DNA of 64,000 nt, taken from positions 3,793,001 to 3,857,000 of the forward strand of contig CANTUQ010000031.1 of NCBI GenBank assembly GCA_947683425.1. The letters run 5' to 3'. The notes beneath the pieces were generated by a model, which saw only the letters and a list, made by a program, of their open reading frames with translations, was not told the DNA's origin and searched no databases. The DNA comes from Excoecaria cochinchinensis (Eukaryota; Streptophyta; Magnoliopsida; Malpighiales; Euphorbiaceae). The position numbers were made by a program, and so were the translations under genes. Positions 1 to 9,909 of this stretch are shown here, piece after piece. Numbering within the stretch: the first letter of the stretch is position 1; each line of letters begins with the position of its first letter.

Positions 1-47
1 TATTCTTATTGTCAAACTCACACTTCATCATTCGATTCGTACAAATC

Positions 48-132
<85 letters not shown>

Positions 133-1101
133 CATATTCACCTGAATTGCCACATTATTAATCTCCATATAATTAAGCAATTCATAAGGTAAAAGCCTTA
201 AATCATATTTATCATAATATATAATCACTCATATATCCACACGAACCAATATAACATCATTAGATATCATGCATAATAATACATTCTAGTAACATCTATG
301 TCATATCAATTCATGCATCATGTAATAATGTTAGGCAAATGCTTCAACCACACATTCACTGAACATATACATTTATACATATTTACTATAAACATATAGT
401 CATACTCTTACACATCTCATTCGCTTTAATCCCTAAAATATACATCATTACTTCATTAATTTACTATTAATCAAGCTTGGAAACAACCAACTTGGCCAAA
501 CCAATACACCAAATTCAAACTATAGTCCCTATACACAAATATGAACTTTAGAACATAATCAAATTCTCAGCATATGCTAATAACTAGAAATTTCACAATC
601 AATACTCACATCTCCGAAATTAAGGTTCATATTTTGGTCACTATACTATACTCATTCAACATCACTTTCACAACAAATTCAAGCTACACATTCCTAACTC
701 AATTATGCATACCATACCACTCACAATTTCTTAACTAATTCATTTTCTCAAAAAAATAGCAATTCCACAATTCATCTGAAATTAGGGTTCAAACTAGGGC
801 AATTTGATTCATAGTTATCATTATAACTTAATATGTTCATTTCTTCAATTCAATACATCTCATAACATAATTTACACATTTAAACACATAATCTGTCAAG
901 TTACACACACAAAGCAATTAGTTCCCAAACCTCTTCTCCTATGCTCCAAATGCTTACTTGCCACAAGGTTCTTCAACTTTTTCTTTACCCTTAACTTTAC
1001 TGGATTCTACCACTCCAACCATCATCCCAAATCCAGAAATGAAAACAAGGGTTTAATACGAATTCAATCTCAATTTTAGAAGTGAGAAGGAGGAGAAGAA
1101 G
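1..1101 (-). mobile_element. Y-family LTR, distal segment (outermost nest level)
   Basis: AT-rich non-coding sequence that resumes at 12284 once the Z LTR between the two AGAAG copies (1097-1101 and 12284-12288) is removed. With 12284-12981 it forms one minus-strand LTR whose left part runs off the window. The family is inferred from the start at 12981, which resembles the TGTAAAGCCCC start at 33697. No coding potential was found; the short open frames here look random. Confidence 0.55.
49..130. repeat. Compound microsatellite (TA)n(GA)n
   Basis: About 22 TA units (49-92) run directly into about 19 GA units (93-130). The tract lies inside the Y LTR segment. The peptide it would encode (Ser-Leu then Ile-Tyr repeats) is an artefact. 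Confidence 0.97.
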
Positions 1102-1301
1102 TGTCACAACCCGAAAAGTACTTGTAGACACCGGGTCTTGAGACAGCCCAGACCGAAGTTATCCAATGATGAACATGATACCTGTTTGTAGGCAAAAGAC
1201 AGATAGAAGTGATGATTTCCTAAAAAAAATATATATTTTTCATTTTTTTATTTAAAATAAGAAAAAAGGAAAGGGTTTTCTAGGGCCTGTGGGGTGAGGC
1301 C

Positions 1302-1399
1302 CATCTCACCCATGTGAGATGAAGCCTCACATTGTGAGGCCCATCTCACATTGGTGAGATGCATCATCACCACGTGAGGCCCATTTCACAGGTGAGATG
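1302..1399. repeat. Cluster of perfect and near-perfect hairpin words in T LTR U3
   Basis: Consecutive inverted repeats: CATCTCAC, loop CCAT, GTGAGATG (1302-1321); GCCTCAC, loop ATT, GTGAGGC (1324-1340); CATCTCAC, loop ATTG, GTGAGATG (1342-1361); and CATTTCAC, loop AG, GTGAGATG (1382-1399, one G-T pair). They lie 180-277 bp from the LTR start, upstream of the TATA-like box. Confidence 0.9.
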
Positions 1400-1526
1400 A
1401 AAATGTCACCTGCCTCACGCGCCCCATGCTCTAGCATGTCCCTTCTCCCGTTTTTCGTGGGGATTTGGTTTGAAAAACATTGGTTTATGTTTAATTTGGT
1501 GGGAAATGACCTAACCTTCTCTGAGA

Positions 1527-1535
1527 TATAAAAAG
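1527..1535 (+). promoter_or_regulatory. Probable TATA box of the T LTR
   Basis: ATATAAAAA about 405 bp after the LTR start at 1123, in the expected U3 position and in the orientation of the LTR. The assignment is by position and motif only. Confidence 0.45.
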
Positions 1536-2301
1536 AAAAAGTTAAGGAACAGAGGGGAGGATAGTTTTGGAAAAGCACCGAAAAAATCCAGAAAGAAAAA
1601 CACAGAGAGAAGTGCTTCGAGAGCAAGAAAGTGATTTTTGTTATTGAAACATTCTGAGATTGCTCTTGACCCAGGAAATCAATTCCTGAAGTTTGAGACT
1701 CAATTATCCTTTATCTTTTATTTTTCATTAACGAAAATCTTGTTTAAAGTTTTCATCAATCTCTGTTTTCACTTCTTTAATAAAAGCAAAGAGGAAAATC
1801 AGAAACCTTTCATTTGCAGATCAAAGATCAATATCTGAGGGTAAATACTGGAATAGTCATTTCTCTTTTCCTTTTCTTTCTTTCTTCTTCTTTTCTTTTT
1901 ATTTCTTTTCTTCGTTTTGCTGTGCTAGTTAATTATGTTCATTGTATATATTGTATATATATATATATATATTTCTTATTTGATCTTATTAACTTGTTTA
2001 TCGCATGTTTGTTGCTGTTATGATTAAATAAGCATGTTTTGTTGTATTATTATGCATGTTTTGATTGCATGATATTGCGTTTATTGGTCTGTTATCATTT
2101 CCTCTGTTATTCTCTATTTTTCTAGTTATTTGAGTCGTGATTTGTTTTTGCTTGTATTGTGGTTGCTGATCGGATTTTATCTTTATTTTTGCTTGAATCG
2201 TGATTCTCCGGTCGGATTTCGCTTTTTCTCGATCGGATAGTGTCGTTATTTTCCTTGTCCCGTTCGGTCATCGAAGAGGGCCTCATGTTTCCCCGATCGG
2301 A

Positions 2302-2378
2302 TTGCACGACTCGTGCAATGCATGCACGAGTTGTGAATGCATTGCACGACTCGTGCAATACATGCACGAGTCGTGCAT
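2302..2378. repeat. Palindrome array with core GCACGACTCGTGC
   Basis: Four units of roughly 20 bp alternate between a TTGCACGACTCGTGCAA-type word and its complement-type TGCACGAGTCGTGCA, separated by ATGCAT-like joints. They lie inside the T LTR, downstream of the TATA box. The core CACGACTCGTG recurs in the Z LTR at 9841-9870. A second cluster, with ACACAGCTA and TAGCTGTGT words, lies at about 2718-2797. Confidence 0.9.
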
Positions 2379-3112
2379 ACCCGATCTCTTCCCCTTCCAT
2401 TTTTTTTGCTCCCTTGTTTTGTCCGACCGTCCGAGCGTAATGTATAAAATATAATATGATTTGCTTTGCTTTTATCTGGAGTGTTTCAATCTTGGTTCGC
2501 TTTATTAATCTCTGGTTTTTTGCTCAATTGACCTCCTCTGGTTGTGTTCTGAATGTGGTTTAAACTTTCTTTTTTTAGTTTATTTAATTATTTCTTTTTA
2601 CTAGTTTCTATTCAAATGTTTATTCGTGTTGATATGATTTGGGTTTGTGGATTTTAACTTTTTGTTTTAAAATCAGTGTTTTCCTGTGGGATGGTGAGTT
2701 TTTGCTTGACAGGGCAAAAACACAGCTACGTTTCGCAGGAAGCACAGCTATGTTCCTGCACTGCTTGGCACCTTGCTGGGGAAACATAGCTGTGTTTTTT
2801 GCACTGATCCGTTCTTTCATTTTTCTTTGTTTTCCTGCATGCTGCATTTTGCTTCATTTTGTTATCTTTATTTATTTTTTTGTTTATATTTAATTAGTTT
2901 AATTGATTATTATTTAATTGATGTATTAACCGTTTTGATTAATTATTTTATTCAACTAATTTATTTGTTCATATTACTTTAATTATTTAATTTACTTTAT
3001 TAACATTTTATTCACTTTGTTTTGTTGTCTTAAAAATTATTTATTTTTGCGAGTTACACTCGTGCTCAGGTCGGAGAATCGAAGAATTAAAGGCCTTCAA
3101 ATTTAGGGTTTG

Positions 3113-3194
3113 TGTGACGCGCGCCGGATCCCCGCGGCCGCCCATTCTGACCGCCCGCTCGAGGGTGATCGGGCAATTGTGGGTCCGTTGACAG
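3113..3194 (-). mobile_element. Remnant of T 3' LTR (last 82 bp)
   Basis: 82 bp aligned without gaps to 5193-5274, the end of the 5' LTR, with about seven substitutions. Homology stops abruptly at 3194, marking a deletion breakpoint. Confidence 0.85.
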
Positions 3195-3719
3195 AATTCC
3201 ACTTTTCTAAGGGGAAGCCAAAATCATTTTAGGCGAGGGGATAGTTTTAATGTGTGCAACAACAAAATTGGTACGCATTCAGCATACCTGCATAAAGGCT
3301 CAATGGGCTAGCAAGCGATTGTAGAACAAGGGTAGGAAATAGTCATTTAGAGTTATACAAAGAAATAGTGCCTAAATCATTTTCCAGGTTCTGTCTTATC
3401 CAGAGATCGCTTCGACGGGTAATCAGAAAGGTTCTAGTGCTCTTAGTGAGTTTTCATCCAATTTCCTAATTGCAACTAGTTTTTTCTTTCTTATTTTTAT
3501 TTTCTCTCTGAATCTCTCTCCCTTCAGGAGTTATATCAGATGCCATCAAAATTTTTTTTTTGGATTTTCCAAAATTCCAAGATTAAATATAGTAGTATTA
3601 ATTGAATTAATGTCAAAATGAATGAATATATCATGATCATAAGAAATGAAATCATTAGAAATAATATACAAATACACAAAAACATTGTTCATCTGTCATC
3701 AGCTTTTATTTTCCCTTCT
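3195..3719. other. Unassigned interior of the deleted T element
   Basis: Between the 3' LTR remnant and the gag remnant. Mixed AT-rich sequence with no open frame of note and no domain I recognise. Confidence 0.5.
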
Positions 3720-3985
3720 TCTCTGGGTCAACAATTTCTTTATTGTTGATAAGATCTTGAATTCAATCCCTCAGAATTTAGCATTGATCTGTTAACCGGC
3801 CAGCGTTGGTGGGTTGCTATGTCCTCAATCCCATCTTCTTCCACAAAATCCTCCTCGGGATTATGAACTCTTGCCCTTCTTGGCTCAATAAGTGTCGCAG
3901 CTCCATGCTCATTGACAGGTTGACAGTAGCATTGCCAATAAAAAGAGCCTCTCCACCAGCAGGTGGTTCGGCTTGCCCCCAGCAT
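3720..3985 (-). pseudogene. Ty3/gypsy (Tat-lineage) gag C-terminal remnant
   Basis: Part of the capsid polyprotein of a Tat-type element. One minus-strand frame of 3720-3780 reads DLINNKEIVDPEKK. It matches the end of the zinc-binding-like region in the other Tat gag remnant of this window (DLIDNKQIPDPN at about 32540-32590). The longest open frame (3740-3985, 81 codons) is not in that frame throughout, so the gene is frameshifted. An acidic stretch (PEEDFVEEDGIED) lies just upstream in the open frame. Nothing downstream of gag survives. Confidence 0.6.
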
Positions 3986-5172
3986 GGGCTATTGGTTATC
4001 GTGGATCAGCAAGTGGTTGTGAGATAGTAGGTGCTCGTGAATCATGAGGATGAGGTACTAGATGCTGAGAGTGGCTCAGGATCCCAATCAAGCACTAATT
4101 TGAGCAATCCAAAGGGTGAGTCTGTCCTTACTAATCGACCGTCGGGAACTCTAACCCACTTGGATGAATTTATGATGGCTAAAAATTTAAACTGTTAGTA
4201 TGATGCGTGTATGGCAATATACAATGCATGATCGTGAATTATGCAGATGGAGTGAAAAAATCAATAAATTGCAATTATGCGATGCAATGCATGAAAAAGT
4301 TATATACATGATGGTATATGCACATGAAAAATAATATGTAGGCAAAAGGATATATACACAATATGAAATGTATATTTTTTTATTTTATTTACTTTTTCAT
4401 TTTATATATTTATTTTTTGATTGATTTTTTTTTTGACATGAATGACATGTGATGTATGTGCATGTTGTGCAGCATTCACAGCCACATGCAAGCAGGCATA
4501 TCCTTCCAACCTTATTTCTCCCACACACGGGGTCGTGCGGTCTCTTTCCTAGGTGGGCTTTATCCAAGGGTTAATAGGGAACCCAATGGACGCGTATAGT
4601 GCACGGTGAGAAGCCGGCAGCATAACAACTCTTAATTTAAAGCACATGCGCATGGATGTTTGGCCATTATATATTTAAACAATTCGATTAAATCAAGATG
4701 AGCCTATCGGGGCATGAAAGCCTTTGATGAAAATCATCTGATTCGATTAATTTTGTTCAATATATGATGGCCCAAATAGCAAGCACGATATTATGGTACA
4801 TGTCACCTAGTGGAAGTTTCTATTGCCATTACATGAGCTTTGGTCAAAAGGTGGTGTTACTTTGAGGCTACCCAAGCATGATCCCTGCCGACAGGTCTAA
4901 CTCATCACGAGCGTAACGACCGATCGGGTCACCATTTTATATACCACGATGGTACGAGGCTTAGGCTGGTGATTATCCTTAACACTTCCCCAAATTGAGC
5001 GAAAATGAGGTCGTGCTTCAGGAATGCACCGGGGCTAATAAAGGGACCAAACTAGCGTATTCTAAAGTTCTAATGGGATGTATATGCAAATGAGAGAAAG
5101 CGAATTTATGAATTAAATTTTAACCATAAATGTTAAACGAGGTATTTTCGAATTGAAATCTCAAACCATATC
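3986..5172 (-). other. Untranslated leader of the T element
   Basis: About 1.2 kb between primer-binding site and gag on the minus strand. No open frame of note was found. Long leaders are common in Tat/Ogre elements (family knowledge). Confidence 0.55.
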
Positions 5173-5191
5173 GTCCCCAGCGGAGTCGCCA
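5173..5191 (-). promoter_or_regulatory. Primer-binding site of the T element
   Basis: Minus strand TGGCGACTCCGCTGGGGAC, one base after the end of the 5' LTR at 5193. The leading TGG pairs with a tRNA 3' CCA. From memory, the Tat/Ogre lineage is described as primed by an arginine tRNA; I could not check the tRNA here. Confidence 0.85.
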
Positions 5192-5192
5192 C

Positions 5193-6315
5193 TGTGACGC
5201 GCGCCGGATCCCTGCGGCCGCCCATTCTGATCGCCCGCTCGAGGGCGAACGGACAATTGTGGGTTCGTTGACAGCTTGCAATAAATCGCAAGTGCGTCTA
5301 TGTTGGGCAACAAGGAGGTTTCATGGAGTCGCCACCCAATAGAACATTGGAAAAGTTTCTCTCGCCTCGGAGAGCCTAAGACTGCGCTTAGTATCCATTT
5401 TGGGCCAGCCAAAGGGGTCTTGGAAGGTAAACCTCTCGCCCTAAGGAGCCTAGGATTAACGCTAAAGCCTCGTGACCCAAGAGGTGTCTTGGAGGGTAAC
5501 CTCTAGCCTCTCGAGCCCAAAGACCAGAGCTGGGTTCGGGATTTCTCATCTATTTCTACCTCGATTATTTTATGATTAAATTTTAATTGTCATTGATTCG
5601 CTCTCTCTCCACTCGATGCAATTTAAATTAAAGCGCATTCATCCATTTAAGAGCATAAAATAAAATAGCATTAAAGCATGAAATAAATTTACAATAATAC
5701 TAAAGGCAGAATACAACCCTTGTTTGTAAATGTGCGATACATGCATAAAACGAGTTATTCATTTATTTTGAGGACTTTGGTCCCCGCATTCGTTCATTAT
5801 GGAAAACAATTTTTGTGTGATGATTTTATTGGGTAAAATAGGACATTGGTCCAGTTTTATTTAGCAAACATTCTTTTTAGTAGAAAACATTTGTGTGGTG
5901 GTTCTTTTTAAGAGCGGTCGAAAATCATTTTATTATTACATACCACAAATAAATAAAATAGAATGAAATAAAAATTACATATTTCTAAATAAATAAATAA
6001 ATGAATACATAAATAATTGCATAAATAAATAACAATAATAATAACAATAATCAATAATGATAATAATAATAATAATAATATTAATATTAAATAATCACAA
6101 ATCAATTAAATAATAACATCAACATAAAATTAACACAAATTAGACAATAATAATATTAACAATAATAATAATATTAACATAACACAAAATACTAATAATA
6201 AACAAATATAACAATTAATTAACAATAACCATATAATAACAATAATAAATATTAAAACAGAATAATAAATAAAAATAAAAATATTAATATTAATAAACAG
6301 AAATTAAATTAATAG

Positions 6316-6365
<50 letters not shown>

Positions 6366-7565
6366 TAATATTAATTAAATAATAAGGGAAGTGGAGTTTA
6401 CCTCACCGGAGCCTCGCCGGAGCGGCTGTGGCTGACACCACTCATGCCGGAAGGTAGATCGGCGCCCGAGGAACCTGCCGGCGGTGTCCACGCGCCGATC
6501 GGAAGTCACCGTCGCCGGGAAAACGCGCTGCAATGGTCCGGGTTCTTCTCCCTCACGCGCTGGCTGCCGGAGTCCGATGGAGGAACGGAGGCCATCGTCT
6601 GAAGCGTCCGGATTTGCTGGTTCTTCCGGTGGGGCGCGTGCCGCCGTGTGCGGCGGTGGTTGGCCGGCGGAGGCCTCGCCTCCTCTCTCTCTCTTTTCTC
6701 CTCTTTTTCCTTCTCTCCGGCGTCAGGTGCTCTCCCTGGTCTACTCCTCTCTTCTCTCCTTATTTGGCTTTCTTTCTCTCTTTATTTTCTTGGGTTGTTC
6801 TTGCTCTCTCTGTGCTCAGCTCTCTTTTCCTTTCTATTTTCTTTTCCTTTTGGTCTTCTTGGATTCCCTGTGTTCTTTCTTTGGCCGGCCCTCTCTCTGT
6901 GCTCCCTTTCTTTTTCTTTTCTTTTTCTTTCTTCTTCTTTGCCTTGCTCTCTTTTCTTTTCTTTTTCTTTCTTTTGATCTGCCGAGCCCTTCTTGCTCTC
7001 TCTTTTCTCTTCTCTCTTTCTATTTTCTATTTCTTTCTCTTTTCTTTTCCTTTCTTTTTCTGTGTTCCAATTCGAGAGCCCCCCTTATTTTTGCTCATCT
7101 TGTTCTTTTTATTCCCTCAAATTAGGGTTAAGGGTATCCAAGTAATTACCTCATTAATTCCCTCCTTTTCTTCTTTTCTTAATTTTAATTAATTTAACTT
7201 AATTCACACATACTAATTTAATCAAACATTATACATTAACACATTAATTAATTAAACATTACATTACATACATTACACATTGATATAATTAATCTGCTTA
7301 ATATATAATTTATCTAATTAATTAAACATTCTACATTTTAACTAATTAATTAACTAATTACTCTTTAATTTTACATGCATTTTAATTAATACCATAATAT
7401 TAACTAATTAATTAACTAACAACACTAACTAATTAATTACCTAATTTTACACACACACACATATTTATATATTTATTATATATATATATTTTTTTTAGAG
7501 GGAATTATCAAGGATCCAAAATCACAATTTTCATTTTATGCCGGACTCGGGACCCCGTGTCTACA
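5193..7565 (-). mobile_element. 5' LTR of the deleted T element
   Basis: 2373 bp, TGTAGACACG to GCGCGTCACA on the minus strand. The R/U5 side (5280-5540) has degenerate repeats around a GGAGTCGCCAC word that matches the complement of the primer-binding site. 5900-6370 is a run of AAT-type low complexity. 6400-6660 is GC-rich. 6660-7090 is an extreme CT tract on the plus strand (GA on the element strand). Confidence 0.85.
6322..6366. repeat. (TAA)n microsatellite
   Basis: About 14 TAA units within the T LTR, next to more diffuse AAT-rich sequence (6050-6320). Confidence 0.95.
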
Positions 7566-9402
7566 GTTTGCATTTTTAATTTTATATTTTCTTTTATTAT
7601 TATATTATTTTTATGTGCTGTATGTAAAATGTATTCTTTTTATTATTCGTATTATAGAAAATCACATTTTTTAATAACTAATAACTTGGGACTTTTCTTA
7701 ATAAATTGGACCAATGTCATATTTTAAACTAATAAAATCTCACCCTCAAATGGAGAACTAATTTTCATAAAATGGGATCACTCATCCCGGTTTTTTCAAT
7801 CAATACCCAAAAAAATAGTTCTCTATTTTTTTAAGTTAACAAAAAGGAACCAATGTTCCTTAAATATAATAAATGACCCGATATATGTATGATGCATTTT
7901 TATCATTTTGTATGTGTTATTTATTCATTTTTGGGGCCCTTGTAATTAATTTTGGGGCAAGTTTTATTATGCTTTCTTATATTTATTTTGGGGGATTGTT
8001 TTATCCCATTTTTTTATTTTTTAATTTATTTTTGGGGGATTGTTCTGTCCCAATTTTCATTCGTAATTTATTTATTTACTTATTGCTTTATTTATTGCTT
8101 TCAATATGCTTGCAAATGCGCTTTAAATTCAATGCACAATCGCGTGAGATGAGAGATGAAATTTTGATTTCTTAAAAACTCATTTATAGACTTAAGTCAT
8201 TAATAAATGTGAAGTTCCAAACACCATCTCTGGTTTAGACCAATAGAGGTTAGAGACCTTTCCCAATTTCTTGTAAATTGGGTGGCGACTCCAAAATACC
8301 TCAAAGGTGCCTAAAGGTGTTATGAGTCTAGATGATCCTTTCCAATATTTTATTGGGAAGGAGGCATCCAAGATGACTCATGATGCCCAAGATCAAAAAG
8401 ACGGGAACCAATCCCTCGAGCCCTAAAAGCGGGTTCGGCGAGGGCCTTTGCTAGGTTCGGCATGCGTCACAGTACCCTAGAAGGATTCATGCATTTTGAG
8501 GTGAGCAGTGACTAAAGTTATGTAAATTGAAGTATTAGGTATGTCAAAGGGACCATTTAAGAATTTAATTAAAGGTTTCGGCAAGTACAGTTAATGGTAA
8601 AATTATTGAGTATGAAATTGGGATTTGATTGGGGACTAAAATGAAAGAGAATTAAACTTGGAAAAGAAATAATTTTGTTTAGTGACCAAGTGATAATTAT
8701 CAAGGATTAAGGATATAATAAGTCAAGATTTTTATTTGAGGACCAATAGGGGCTTGACATGTGGCTTGGTTGGTGTGGGCAATTAATGGAAAGGAAAGAA
8801 AAGGGAAAATAAAAGAGAGAGATGGGAGGGAGCCAGACAATCTGATCTCCTCCTCCTCCCGTTCTCCCAATCTTCCTCTTCTCCTCTTCTTCTTCTTCTC
8901 CTTCTTGTCTCCACGCCATCCACTTGCTTTTAAGATCAAGCCCAAGATTTGATGCTGGAGTTTGATAGATCAAGCGATTCAAATGAAGAGGTTGTTTAGA
9001 AAGGTATGGTTTAGTTTTGATTCCTTCTGTTTGTTTTGATTTGGATAAAATCTTAGATTTATGTTTTGTATTTATCTTTATTTCTGCTGAGGATTTTGGA
9101 TGAGAAAGACTTTGGATGGGTTTTGGAACAAGAAAAATCAACCAAGGAAAGCGATTAGGAGCAAAGCAGTTAAGGTTAGGGATTTTGTCATTTTGATGCA
9201 TATTCTGACTTTGGGGTTTTTGATTTGAGTTTCTGGAAATCTATGGAGTTTAAGTTGATTAGATTTGTTCAAATGCTATGGGTTTTGCGTTAATCATGAG
9301 GTTTTGAATGAGCAATTCGTATTGTGTTTTGGGAAAATTCTGGGTATGAGTTTGAAAGAAAAGAATTTTTGCAGTTTTGGTCGGAGAACTGGAAAATCAT
9401 GA

Positions 9403-9909
9403 CTCTGTCGCGATGGCGACAGAGCCCAGTGATTCCAGCATCTCTCGATCGACCGAGCTATCAGCGGAGGAATGCACGAGTCTTGTCAAGTTTCATGACT
9501 CGGCATGAGGATTCCACTGGGCGGGTGAGATCCCGCTCGGCATGGCATGAGGAGCACGACCCGTGCTTGAGGAGCACAACCCGTGCTTGGGAAGCATGAC
9601 CCGGCTTGGGAATCACGACCCTTGCTGGGAAGCATGATTCGTGCTGAGCGTCCATTTGGCCTGGGGAGTCCTCTCGGCTGAGATGTCTGCTCGGTGTGGG
9701 CTTTCGTTTGGCGTGAAAGCCGTTCGGCTTGGGGGAGCACGTCTCGTGCTCGAGAGCACGCCTCATGCTGGGAAGCACGAAGTTGAGATAACTCCTGCCC
9801 CTTCCTCTATTCTTTTGTTATGCTCTGATAGGCTCGCCTTCACGAGTCGTGACAGTGAGCACGACTCGTGATCGCCTCCTGGGACTCGTCTATCGCGAGC
9901 GCGATAGAC
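9403..9909. repeat. Palindrome cluster in the Z LTR
   Basis: Stem CTCTGTCGC with GCGACAGAG around GATG (9403-9424). Repeated AGCACGACCCGTGCT-like words from about 9555 to 9650. CACGAGTCGTG and CACGACTCGTG as an inverted pair (9841-9851, 9860-9870). Stem GTCTATCGCG with CGCGATAGAC around AG (9888-9909). Local GC content is well above that of the flanks. Open frames across it are by-products of the repeated words. Confidence 0.88.

Larger units (their letters stand above)
3113..7565 (-). mobile_element. Internally deleted T-family (Tat/Ogre-like) gypsy element
   Basis: Perfect 5-bp target duplication GTTTG at 3108-3112 and 7566-7570. On the minus strand the order is: 5' LTR (7565-5193) starting TGTAGACACGGGG; primer-binding site 5191-5173; untranslated leader (about 5170-4000); a broken gag tail (3985-3720); unassigned sequence; and only the last 82 bp of the 3' LTR (3194-3113). 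Protease, reverse transcriptase, RNase H and integrase are missing. It must have been moved by another copy's proteins or been deleted after insertion. It sits inside a solo LTR of its own family. Confidence 0.85.
1123..8471 (+). mobile_element. Solo T-family (Tat/Ogre-like) LTR, split by a second T element
   Basis: It starts TGTAGACACCGGG at 1123 and ends GGCATGCGTCACA at 8471. The flanks GTACT (1118-1122) and GTACC (8472-8476) match at four of five bases. After removing 3113-7565 the LTR is about 2.9 kb. Its 3' part (8220-8471) matches, in reverse, 56691-56960, including the word TGGCGACTCC. No primer-binding site follows 8471, so it is a solo LTR. Confidence 0.8.

Noticed and set aside
1302..1399. 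CRISPR-like array (short repeated palindromes)
   Set aside because: Units are adjacent, unequal and without unique spacers, and the setting is a plant LTR with no cas genes.
3113..3194. GC-rich palindromic-looking piece suggesting a CpG promoter or tRNA gene
   Set aside because: It aligns with the end of the T LTR at 5193-5274. I could not see a tRNA cloverleaf or A/B boxes.
6484..7192. Two long overlapping open frames (213 and 219 codons) in a CT-rich stretch
   Set aside because: They arise because a CT tract has few stops in any frame. Composition is Leu/Phe/Ser low complexity, no domain, and the stretch lies inside a T LTR on the strand opposite to the element.
9461..9871. Three overlapping open frames of 76-105 codons in the Z LTR
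   Set aside because: GC-rich palindromic repeats create open frames on both strands; the translated text is just the repeated words.
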